Shown: positions 20,533 through 29,468 of the stretch, in pieces
How the letters are laid out: every line of letters starts with the position of its first letter
How positions within the stretch are numbered: the first letter of the stretch is position 1
Source: Pictodentalium vernedei
Lineage: Eukaryota > Mollusca > Scaphopoda > Dentaliida > Dentaliidae
Reading direction: 5' to 3'
Length of the DNA stretch: 64,000 nucleotides
Assembly: GCA_031216915.1 (NCBI GenBank)
Contig: CM062288.1
Coordinates: 181,314,596 to 181,378,595, forward strand
Program-made: the position numbers and the translations under genes
The notes under the pieces: model-generated
Databases searched by the model: none
Seen by the model: the letters and a program-made list of their open reading frames with translations, nothing else
What the model was told of the DNA's origin: nothing

Positions 20533-20778
20533 CCCTTTACCTAACGAATCGCCCGCACCCGCCCGCGTAATATACAAATTGAGCAGTTGAAAAAAATAAA
20601 TTTTTCAAAATATTTCAACAAAACCATATCACGTGACCCTCATTGGAACGAGCTCAACGAGCTCGTTCCAATGAGGGGGTCACATGATATAGTTTTGTTG
20701 AAATTTTTCGAAAAATTAAAAAAAAATGATATTTAAAATAATAAATTTTGATATCGTCTGCGCTGGGTAAGGGGTTAA
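20529..20778. mobile_element. TTAA hairpin MITE, family B (copy 2)
   Basis: It starts at the TTAA that ends the preceding A copy. Left end CCCTTTACCTAACGAATCGC, right end GCGCTGGGTAAGGGG then TTAA. The palindrome centre is ACGAGCTCAACGAGCTCG. Orientation is opposite to copy 1. The sister arms remain well matched. Confidence 0.92.
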
Positions 20779-21004
20779 ATTACACATCATGTGATAAAAA
20801 GAATCTCAATTTCATCACGATTTGACATGAAATGTCCGAACCTCGTTCACTAAAATCGACCCCAGCCTGGGTAAACCTCTGCTCAGATTGATTTGAGTGA
20901 ACTCAGTACAGAAATTGCACATCATGAAATAGCGACTCATAACAAATCTTCTATAAATAGATCACTTAAAGAATTGGTCTCAATCATAAATACGAAAAGA
21001 CATA
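20779..21004. other. Unassigned sequence
   Basis: No repeat partner recognised. It ends next to the TA that flanks the Tc1 terminal sequence. Confidence 0.4.
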
Positions 21005-21705
21005 TACTAGCGGAAAAAAGAAACGCAAGTTTTTTCTGTGGTAAATATTTCAAATGTGTTATTGTTGATTATTTCATTGTTTGGATTTTGATGTTATTTC
21101 TTCATTACTGGTTAAATTTTGACGAGTTTTATTGTCTTAACACAGACAGCGTTTGCATGGATAACGTTCAAACGTGGAAACTCTACGCCATTTCCTGATC
21201 AAAATCAACAGCGGGTGTGCCAACTCCGAGCTTCAGTCACTGCTCTAATTCTCCTTATCATTGATCCCATCAAGTTGTTTATGGTCCTTTGTAAGATGTC
21301 ATTCCACTCCTGGAGAAAGACCTGTGTGAGCTGAGCGACGTTGTTTGGGACGCTGATGCGCTTCCTGGCCCTCCTGTCCTGCTCGTCCCACAAAGGCTCG
21401 ATAGGGGACAAATCTGGACTGTCGGGTGGCCAATCGAGAACTGGGACATTGTTTTGATTGAGGAAGTCACGACAAACCCCAGCAATTTGCGACCTCGCAA
21501 TATCCTGCTGCAACGTAAGGTTACGCCCATGGGTAAGTGTGGGCATAAGGACCTGGTCCCGATATCTTACGGCTGTAAGATTGCCCTGGATGACCACGAG
21601 AGGTGTTTTCACGCGATGAGAAATCCCCCACCAAACCATAACAGACCCTCCCCCGAATCTGTCTTTTTCCTTCATTTTTCCGTCAGTATATTTCCCTGTC
21701 ATTAA
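21005..21705 (-). mobile_element. Tc1/mariner element, 5' truncated (copy 1)
   Basis: The terminus CTAGCGGAAAAAAGAAACGC follows a TA (21005-21006) and has an inverted counterpart at the 3' end of the copy at 34.7-36.1 kb. The minus strand carries the C-terminal part of a Tc1-type transposase. The other end stops abruptly near 21705 without a terminal inverted repeat, so only the transposase 3' half survives. Confidence 0.9.
21205..21702 (-). pseudogene. Tc1-like transposase, C-terminal half
   Basis: The 165-codon frame covers the DDE domain from DRFGGGSVMVWWGIS through LQQDIARSQ (second catalytic Asp; the usual Asn-Ala-Arg-Pro-His context is altered) to LDWPPDSPDLSPIEPLWDE with the catalytic Glu, then FLQEWNDILQRTINNLMGSM. 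It lacks the paired helix-turn-helix and the first catalytic Asp, so it cannot act as a complete cut-and-paste enzyme. It ends about 200 bp from the terminal repeat, as in the sister copy. Confidence 0.9.
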
Positions 21706-22000
21706 AATATCTGATAGAACACTGGTCAGATTCTAGTTGACAAAGTCCTTAATTTTTAAGATTGCTTCTAACTTTTATTTTATTTCATTAAATGCTGTGC
21801 CACAGAAATTAAAGTTTTGAAGCATTAAGTCTTAAAACTCAAAGACCTTCAAGGCTAATTAGCCCGGCCGCCAAATGCAAACCTCAAAATCGCGTCCAAA
21901 GTTTTTTCTCGGTGGTTTCTGATAGAGAGACATCGCCTGATTCTGAAAACGTTCCTCAATTTCAGAGAAACTTGCAATGGCTTCGAGAAGGAACTACCCC
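21706..22000. other. Unassigned sequence
   Basis: No recognisable feature. Confidence 0.4.
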
Positions 22001-22248
22001 TTAACCCTTTACCTAACATAAAAAGCAGACGACACTTGCAAAAAAAAAATTCTTGAATAACTATTTTTTTTCATTTTTTTATCTCAAAACATAGGTTATG
22101 ACCCCTCGTTGGAACGAGCTCAACGAGCTCGTTCCAACGAGGGGTCATAACCTATGTTTTTTGAGACAAAAAAAAAATGAAAATTAATTGGTGATTTTTT
22201 GAGAATAGCGCTGGCCGGTTTTGTCCATTACGTTGGGTAAAGGGTTAA
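22001..22248. mobile_element. TTAA hairpin MITE, family A (copy 5)
   Basis: TTAA 22001-22004 and 22245-22248. Ends CCCTTTACCTAACATAAAAA and TTACGTTGGGTAAAGGG. The palindrome centre is GAGCTCAACGAGCTC. The arms differ only by A-run lengths. Confidence 0.95.
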
Positions 22249-22744
22249 AAATGCATATAGGCTCGGATGCAACCTATGGTGTGCGCGCGGAATGTTGTAT
22301 TAGCCACAGTCAGACATCGCAGTCTGCGAAATAACGATGCCACCTTAAACTTGGATATTTCAAATTGCTCAAGGCTGTTTCGTAGTCAGGATATGTTACT
22401 CTTACACATTCCACCGAGAAAAAGACTTTGGGCACCACTTTGAGGTTCAGTGCTCTGGCGGCCGGACTAAATAAACAACTATCAAGTACTCTCAAAGCTT
22501 TGAAAATGCATTTTTCAATTCAAGGTTTTCAATGACCACAAATCAGAATGAGTTTTTTTTTCATTTGTAGTAGTGAGTATTTCACATGCTCTATACTTTT
22601 GATGGACAATTTGTTCAGGCCTGGAAATGAAGATTTTACATCGTAACCCTTTAGCAAGTTACGCAAACTGACCTGCAAGTAAGTTATAAGAAAAATGGGT
22701 TTTAGGATGCTTTGACGCCTTTTCTGTACTACAACGCCAGCCAT
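22249..22744. other. Unassigned sequence, possible old coding remnant
   Basis: The minus strand has short frames (22495-22310 and 22882-22529) without recognised motifs. Nothing firm. Confidence 0.3.
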
Positions 22745-22875
22745 GCTGTTTACTAGGGCTACACGATACTCAAAACTGAATACCGGTATCGGTATTCCAA
22801 AAAATATCGCGGTATACCGGTATATCGGAAACTGCTCAAATATATGAACATATATGTCTTGATGATGCGGTTCGA

Positions 22876-23624
22876 AAATCATTTACCCAACGCAGACGAC
22901 ATAAAAATTTATTATTACTACTCAATCTATAAGTTACTAGTCGATTAACATAAGTTTGGAGGCCCGTTAAAACTCCATAATTTCAGTGACGTCATTCGAC
23001 GGAGCCGGGTCGCGGGCGATAATGGTATAAATAGCCATTAGCGGCCCGCGGCCCAGCTATTTTTAGATTCCATGGTCTAATGAATTACTCCCATTCGGAT
23101 GACGTCCCTTTGTATTTCTGAACTGAAAAGTCGAACGCACGATCGAAACAGAAATATCGAACCGACTTTAGTGATTATTTCTTCCAGCAATTCCCTCGTT
23201 CGGTTAGCTGTAACAGGGAGTGGTAATAATAGTAATAACATGATTGTTGTCAGGCATCATGATTCATTAGCGGCCCTGCAGCAATGATGAATAGCCCTTG
23301 GGCTTATTAACGACCCTCGACTTCGTCTCGGGCCTTTAATAAACCCTCGGGTTGTTCATCATTGCTGTAGGGCCGCTAATAAACCATAATGCCCTCCAAA
23401 ATCATGTTATTGTTATATTATTTTAAAAATTAGTTTATCAGATTTTCTCCCAAAAATTCTACAAAATATCATGTGACCCCTCTTTGGAACGAGCTCAATG
23501 AGCTCGTTCCAATGAGGGGGTCACATGATATAGATTTGTTGAAAATTTTGAAAATTATTTTTTGAACTGCTGAATTTGTACATTACGTGGGTGAAGGCAG
23601 ACGATTCCTTGGGTAAAGGGATAA
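22876..23624. mobile_element. TTAA MITE family B (copy 3), interrupted
   Basis: The left part (ATTTACCCAACGCAGACGAC, 22881-22917) and right part (about 23416-23624, ending GGGTAAAGGGATAA) together form one B element with palindrome GTGACCCCTCTTTGGAACG and GAGCTCAATGAGCTC. The middle is displaced by an insertion. Both TTAA ends have mutated. Confidence 0.85.
22918..23416. mobile_element. Hairpin-bearing insertion inside the B MITE
   Basis: About 500 bp inserted within TTATTATTTT of the B arm. Its right half is a long hairpin: CATTAGCGGCCCTGCAGC and AATGATGAATAGCCC pair with GGTTGTTCATCATTG and CTGTAGGGCCGCTAAT, extending outwards through TAATAACATGATT and AATCATGTTATT (about 23229-23425). The left half holds GCGGGCGATAATGG and CCATTAGCGGCCCGC, a second small hairpin. 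Family unknown. Confidence 0.65.
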
Positions 23625-23795
23625 TATTATTCATTCGGAGCGACAGTTATAAACTCAGGACATCTTGAAAATTAAATTATGGGTAAATAAATAATGACGA
23701 TAAACCGATATTTTTGTAATTACACCGGTATTCAATCGATATTGGTTTGAATACCGGTATATATCGGTTTATCGATATACCTTGCAGGCCCGCTG

Positions 23796-23930
23796 TTTAC
23801 GCCAAAACAGAATTTTCGTCAAAATAAATAGCAATAACTAACGCGCGATCTCGCTTTTGGCGAGACTGTTCGTTAGTAGATGCTATTTATTTTGGCAGAA
23901 ATTCTGTTTTTAAGATGTAAACGAAATGCC
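23796..23930. repeat. Long imperfect palindrome
   Basis: TTTACGCCAAAACAGAATTT and AAAATAAATAGCA pair with TGCTATTTATTTTGGC and AGAAATTCTGTTTTTAAG then TGTAAACG. The inner steps ACTAACGCGCGATCTCGC and GCGAGACTGTTCGTTAGT are also paired. The hAT-like element inserted at its left edge. Confidence 0.75.
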
Positions 23931-25460
23931 ATTCTGTTAATATGCGGTTGCAATGTGCAAAGTTTGAGACGAGTTATATTCCCGATTGATTGTCAAGTGT
24001 GACATCCAAAACATTCGGGTTAGGAATTTAGTTTATGTTGTATTATTTCGTCGTAACCCGTAGTTCGGTCGCGTATTTTTCAATTAAAGTAACCTCCTCG
24101 TAACCTAAACGAACGTTCGCGAGTAATTTCCAGGCCTGAGTGAATTTCATAAAATGGTTGCAAGCGGCATCGGTATTACGAGTAAAGTTTTCACAATTTA
24201 CACCTCACGTCGGTGCCAAGAGTGGTTTGCTCTAAATTTTATAGGCGTTTGTTCATGTGTACGAGGGCTAAGCATTCCATCCTTCCACCTGAACCTGCTA
24301 CTGGTGGGAGTTTTCAGCAATGAATTCCTTTCAGTTATCAAAGGCTGAGAATTTTTTGAAAAAAAAACTTATCTTTTAGCACCTATCAGCTAAATAAATA
24401 CATTGAAGGGTGACAGTTATTTTTCTCTAATTTTTATCTTAAAACGGTTTATCCAGAACTGAAAAATGTCAATATAATTTAATTTTGACACGTTTTATTT
24501 TTTCTTCCCAGCATAGTGATCGATTAAATTCGTTGATTTTGGTGCAATCTCGATGACATTTGTTAATCAGGATTTATTTTAATAGGAAAAAGTCAAAGAT
24601 ATCTGGGTTGATATGTTCATTTACAAACAAACATCCAGTAATTTATGACAGCTCTTTAGAAATAATTTACATTTGTTTCCTTTTGTGGCATTTTATCCCG
24701 ACAACTAATAACTCTTTCCAAGAGGTCTGCAAACAGAGAGCATGAGAAAAACAAACACATTCTTTTCCAAAGAGCGTGTACAGGGGTAGAGAACGTGAGA
24801 AAAGAAGTGGTTTTTCTAATTAGAGATTGCGTGCTCTCTGAGAGAGGAGTGTGCTTGATTGATAACAGAGAGGATTTAAAACAATCAATTCCAGGACCTC
24901 AAGCTTAACCCTTCCAATTTAATGTAAATCGTCCCTTGCGTGGAACGGGGCGCCATCTGCAAGGCAAATGGTGCCTTGTTTCACCCAAAGGGCGACATGT
25001 TCGTTCCTAAATACCATATTGTGTTATAAAATGGTATCCAGTCGACAAGAACGATTCTTTTGGGACTTGTCAGAAGGGTTTGTAAAAAGTTTAACCTACA
25101 ATGGGTTGGAGCGGGAGTCGCCATGGATAGATGGTGTAAGTGAAACCAATGTTGAATTAAGCGGGCCCTGAACAACAAACGATATATTCATTGTATCGAT
25201 CTCGCATCCAATCTGCACGCATGCGCGATGCTCCAGAGTATCGGCGTCTTGTTTCGAGCCCTCTCAAGGTGTATGCTGCAATCTGATGGCAAAGACCGAA
25301 CGACCTGGAAAATGTCAGCCTTGAAGAAAAAGAAGGTTCAAATTGAAACAAATTGATAAAGATTTCTAATGAACAGCAAGCACTGAATAATTTCTTTATA
25401 ACTCTAAGCAATCAGTTATAACAGAATTACACTAAATTTGCAGACATCTGCATTAAGGTA
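23931..25460. other. Unassigned 1.5-kb region
   Basis: Short open frames below 85 codons on both strands, with no motif or copy recognised. Purine-rich GAGAG words at 24730-24870. No inverted repeat noticed. Confidence 0.45.
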
Positions 25461-25618
25461 GCATATCCCTTTACCTATATAACGGAACAGCCATACCCCC
25501 AAAACATTGTTCATGACCCCTTATTGGAAAGAGAAAGTTTTGGAGACCAAAAATGAAAAACTTTTAGTTATATCAAATCTTTTGCGCCGTATTATGGTTG
25601 TGTTACATAAAGATTTAA
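25461..25618. mobile_element. TTAA MITE family A remnant, strongly decayed
   Basis: ATCCCTTTACCTATATAACG, TTCATGACCCCTTATTGGAA and GGTTGTGTTACATAAAGATT keep the order of a family A copy, but most of the palindrome is lost. Confidence 0.55.
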
Positions 25619-26045
25619 GATCCATGTTGTAGATAAATTTATTATAATATAGGAGAAAAACAAATCACCGAAAAATTCGACGGAATGTTTTTCCTGAACA
25701 GACTAAACGTGTAAGTGTGAGGTGGTGGAGCGGGGAAGATGAATAAAGGCAGGGTCAGAGACAAACGCAGGCTAAGGGCACGATAATATCCATATGTAGC
25801 GTTTGATGGCTGTCCGGTGTCGCAAAAATGACACGATATGCCATCGGCAGTTAAAACTGTCCAAATGTCGACCCAGCTCAAATAATAGAATATAACTTGC
25901 GTAGTCATTTCGCTTCCAAATACACATGTAACTCAGTTTAGAGAACGTCAAAATATTGTCCTGTCCTCAATTAATACGATGTTGTGGTCACCGAATGCTA
26001 GTTGTTCCAAAGAGGTGTCATAAGCTATGTTTCAGAGGCAAAACA
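25619..26045. other. Unassigned sequence
   Basis: The sequence AGAGGTGTCATAAGCTATGTT near 26012 resembles one arm of a family A palindrome; otherwise nothing recognised. Confidence 0.4.
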
Positions 26046-26348
26046 TTAACTCTTTACCCAACGCACAGGATATCAAAATTTATTATTTTAATTTTTGTTT
26101 TTTCCCCAAATTTTTCAACAAATTTCAAAAAGCCATATCATGTGACCCCATCATTGGAACGAGCACGTTACGCCAAAACAGTTCCAATGAGGGGGTGGGG
26201 GTGGGGGGGGGGGGTGGGGGTGGGGGTGGGGGGAGGGGGGGGGGGGTCACATGTTATGGTTTTGTTGAAATCGTTTGAATTGTGTCTCAACTTCTCAGTT
26301 TGTGAATTACGCCGATGGGTGCTACCAATTCGTTATGAAAAGGGTTAA
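26046..26348. mobile_element. TTAA MITE family B (copy 4) with G-rich centre
   Basis: TTAA 26046-26049 and 26345-26348. Left end CTCTTTACCCAACGCACAGG. The normal palindrome centre is replaced by CACGTTACGCCAAAACAG and then by about 50 bp of G runs separated by T or A (26195-26246). The outer arms still pair (ATATCATGTGACC and GGTCACATGTTAT). Confidence 0.9.
26195..26246. repeat. G-run tract in the MITE centre
   Basis: Repeated GGGGGTG units and longer G runs, with four or more G tracts of at least four, fit a G-quadruplex pattern on the plus strand. It arose inside the hairpin of a B element. Confidence 0.8.
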
Positions 26349-26585
26349 CCCTTTACCCAACGCAGACGATATCAAAATTTATTATTTTAAATACTATTTT
26401 TTTAAATTTTTCAAAAAATTTCAACAAAACCATATCATGTGACCCCTCGTTGGAACGAGCTCGTTCCAACGAGGGGTCACTTGATATGGTTTTGTTTAAA
26501 TTTTTTGAAAAATAATATTTTTTCAACTGCTGAAGTTGCATATTACGTGGGGAGGATGCGGCCGATTCGTTGGGTAAAGAGTTGA
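26345..26585. mobile_element. TTAA MITE family B (copy 5), abutting copy 4
   Basis: It shares the TTAA at 26345-26348 with the preceding copy. Left end CCCTTTACCCAACGCAGACG, palindrome centre GGAACGAGCTCGTTCC, right end TTCGTTGGGTAAAGAGTTGA. The right flank TTGAACAAACATACG is the inverse of the left flank of the B copy at 33831. Confidence 0.92.
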
Positions 26586-26794
26586 ACAAACATACGTATT
26601 CCTATGCTTCATGCACCATTTATGTCCTATCCATGAACAACGATACCGTCCCTTGAAAGTATAAAGATGCTCGTCGAGCTCGTTCCAACAAGGGGTTACA
26701 TGATATGGTTTTGTTGAAATTTTTGAAAAATTTGAAAAAATGATATTTAAAATAATAAATTTTGGTATCTCCTGCGTTGGGTAAAGGGTTAAAA
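26586..26794. repeat. Inverted duplicate of MITE flank plus half of a B element
   Basis: 26586-26671 (CATGCACCATTTATGTCC, ACAACGATACCGTCCCTTG) is the reverse complement of 33745-33829. It then joins, at CTCGTCGAGCTCGTTCC, the right half of a B element (26672-26794) ending CCTGCGTTGGGTAAAGGG then TTAA. Confidence 0.85.
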
Positions 26795-26901
26795 CCACTT
26801 GGAAATGGACACACACTGTTGGCTAAAATGACTACTGCAGTACCTTTCCGCGGTCTGCCGTCTGTCGACTTTAGTCGCCTGTCGCGCCAAAAGAGTTAGA
26901 G
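26795..26901. repeat. Duplicated B-element right flank
   Basis: CTACTGCAGTACCTTTCCGC, GGTCTGCCGTCTGTCGACTT and CGCGCCAAAAGAGTTA match 34054-34160 in direct orientation. With the preceding entry this shows a segmental duplication with an internal inversion. Confidence 0.9.
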
Positions 26902-27600
26902 CCCGGTGCTGTAAAAGTCAAATTCACACATGTGAATGAACAGAGCATGCCGTACATAAAAGTCCACATCACACGTAAACTGACAAACCCAAAGATATTT
27001 GGAACACAAGGTTTTTTTCTAATAGAATTAATTGCTTTTTATCAAATCAAAGATAGGCTGGCTACCAACGTAATTTCGGAAACCATATCTGAGGACTTTA
27101 CACAACCATTTTTGATTAAATGTTCTGGTTGTCAAGGATGTTGTGAAGTTAGAATTTCAGGTCTTGTAACAAAAGAAAAAAAAAAGAAAAGAAAAAAAAA
27201 GCGAAACAAATTTTCAACCCTTACGCCAACCGCAACTTTTGAACGGGACCTTGTCAGTGGCAGCGCTATGGCGATAGGCATACTGGAGTTATTCCTCCCA
27301 AAAATGAACTGGCTCCCCACACGAGGGAGATACTACAAACCTGCCCTACGATGGACAGCCCATTCCTCCCTTACTCTTCCCATATAAACACTGGCACTTC
27401 CAGTGGTTCAAGTTAGGACAACTTCAATCATTGTTATGAGAACAAGTCATTAAGTCATTAAGAGAGTTTATATTGAGAGAGACAATTACCAGTCACTTGT
27501 AATTTTTGATAATACGATCGGTCGAACTAAAAAACATCTCCAGCAAGAGAATGTCAATGTGCAACGTGTTTTTTGATGCTTTCTAATTGCTCTTTACTAG
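26902..27600. other. Unassigned region with a 151-codon frame
   Basis: A plus-strand frame (26932-27387) contains CSGCQGCCEV and a Lys/Arg-rich run from an A-rich tract. No domain was recognised and composition argues against a real gene. Confidence 0.35.
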
Positions 27601-27631
27601 ACGTTAGAAGTATTTAGAAATTAGAGGGGAT

Positions 27632-27775
27632 GGGGTGGGGGAGGCGATGTACGGCGATGTACGGCGATGTACGGCTTTGCGTACTGTATTCCCTTACATG
27701 CCACCAACGCACAAGAGCCATCAGTGATGGCTCTTGTGCTTTGGTGGCATGGTAAGGGAATACAATACAATACAC
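27632..27775. repeat. Palindrome preceded by a short tandem repeat
   Basis: GGCGATGTAC occurs three times (about 27650-27672). Then GTACTGTATTCCCTTACATG and CCACCAACGCACAAGAGCC pair with GGCTCTTGTGCTTTGGTGG and CATGGTAAGGGAATACAATA around ATCAGTGAT. Near-perfect hairpin of about 90 bp. Confidence 0.85.
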
Positions 27776-28339
27776 AGAGGTATGTTTGGGACACACGCAC
27801 CTCCACGCTGAGAAAATACATATTTTTTTGTCCCTATATCCAGATAAATTCTGTCTTTTGATTGGTCAGATGCCTTGGACAAATAGCCATGGCAAAGGGT
27901 GCACCCAACATCCAAAGTATATGAGAGCGTGCAACATCTAGGGTATAACCGCACGCGAAACATCGGGGGTATATGGTTTAAATGAAAGCTTTCCGCTTTT
28001 GCTCGACTCGATATCAAAATCGAACCAAAAAACCTGAAAATAGTCACAAATATCATCAGATTTCCGACAATTCGATCCTATTTTGCTGTTATAAATTAAA
28101 TAGTTGAATAACTAAATCAAACAACTCGAGAAAAATGAAATAAGAGCAAATCTAATAACAAAATATCCGATATGTTTACGTGTTTCCAAGGAGAAGTGAT
28201 GTAACTCTATCTGTTGTCTTTTGTGTTTGTAAAAACAAAACAATTATTCACGCATTTGGTCCAACTGATTGCGGAGCGTGAGAAACGCGTCCATAAATTT
28301 GTTTCCAATATATTTCTGTTGTGTTTCAAACGGGACAAA

Positions 28340-28483
28340 ACGTCATCTCCGCCAACATGTATGGTATATGGAGATTTAATACCCGGATGTCTCATTTAAA
28401 TACCTCGCCTGCGGCTCGGTGTTTAAAAACCGACACCCAGGTATTAAATCTCCATATACCATATATGTTGGCGGAGATAACTT
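28340..28483. repeat. Palindrome
   Basis: ATCTCCGCCAACATGTATGG and TATATGGAGATTTAATACC pair with GGTATTAAATCTCCATATAC and CATATATGTTGGCGGAGAT. The loop holds TCGCCTGCGGCTCGG. Flanking frames are shadows of the palindrome. Confidence 0.85.
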
Positions 28484-28719
28484 ATATTCTCCATATTTAA
28501 CAAATGTCCCCATCGGGCAATATATCGCCACGATGGAGAAATTTGATAAAAATGGAGCCAAACTGTGCATTAATTTTGATTTTAAAGCCCTTAGAAGCGA
28601 CGAATCAAACGAGGAAATCTTTAGACACATCTTAAGAGTAAAGAGTCTGTGCACCCCATTCCCGCTAATTCCAACTAAGATTGCAATGACATGTTGGTAA
28701 AGATAATGTTGAACTAAAC

Positions 28720-28770
28720 ACACTCTCCCCCCCCCCTCTCTCTCTCCCTCTCTCGCTCTCTCTCTCTCAG
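28720..28770. repeat. (CT)n microsatellite
   Basis: C run followed by CT/TC dinucleotides with occasional CCC and CGC interruptions. Confidence 0.9.
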
Positions 28771-29385
28771 CTATTTCTGGAATAAGTTGGGGTGGGGGTA
28801 CGTCCCCCATGTGCCACCCCTCCCCTGCGATGATGATCGATTGGTAGATGTAAGCATGATCTGTCCGATCATGACGGTTTGAGTATCGCCCGACTAATAT
28901 TCCAGATGCAAGGCAAGCCTTCACCGAAAGCATGCCTTGACGATGGATAAACATATAGTTTAAAGACAATAACGTCCACATGAGACAGGTGTTAGTAAAT
29001 AATAACAATAAACAATAAACAATATAAAGATAACCATACATTTTAGTATCTATTACTCTATATATGTATATAATCAACACTTATTAGACGAATCATTTCT
29101 GTTTCGAAGCAATGACCTAACCACGTTGCAGATGCATGGCGTTACATGTATCACTTCTCTTGTTTCTCATTATACGTATGAAGTTTTGATTGTCGCTCAT
29201 ATTTGTAAAGTTTTGATTTAGTTTCCCAATTTCCGCGAAATATTGTTTTTTGAGTGCAGTATATATTGGACATCTCATGATGAAATATTCTTCTGTTTCG
29301 ATTTCTGAATTTCACCTTTTGCAAATCCTTTCATTACGAGGTACTCGGGGTTTCTTGTGTCGACCTATTAATTGATTGATGTAGT
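28771..29385. other. Unassigned region with a possible LINE trace
   Basis: Words near 29265-29345 (GATGAAATATTCTTCTGTTT and TTTGCAAATCC) resemble an antisense LINE zinc-knuckle region but no frame is intact. Low confidence. Confidence 0.3.
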
Positions 29386-29468
29386 TGGAATATTAGTCGG
29401 TCGGGGTTATAGTTAAAAACTCAAGACTTCTTGTAAATTTATTAGAGAATAAATAAAATCTACATATA

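Larger units (their letters stand above)
22745..23800. mobile_element. hAT-like element with 8-9 bp target duplication, host of nested insertions
   Basis: GCTGTTTAC occurs at 22745-22753 and 23792-23800. The inner ends are imperfect inverses: TAGGGCTACACGATA on the left against GGGCCTGCAAGGTATATCG (reverse complement of the right end). Both are followed by ACCGGTAT-rich palindromic sequence (22780-22835 and 23705-23775). An 8-bp duplication with TAGGGCT-like ends is typical of hAT elements (established knowledge). The element itself is short and non-coding; most of its length is the two nested insertions. Confidence 0.75.

Noticed and set aside
22780..23775. ACCGGTAT-rich blocks as regulatory sites
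   Set aside because: They are the inner parts of the terminal inverted repeats of the hAT-like element.
27132..27320. Minus-strand frame with a poly-Phe stretch as a membrane protein
   Set aside because: The hydrophobic run is the complement of an A-rich tract and has no further support.
26932..27387. 151-codon ORF with a Cys-rich CSGCQGCCEV and a basic run
   Set aside because: The basic run comes from an A-rich tract, there is no recognised domain or homologous copy here, and the length is unremarkable in AT-rich DNA.
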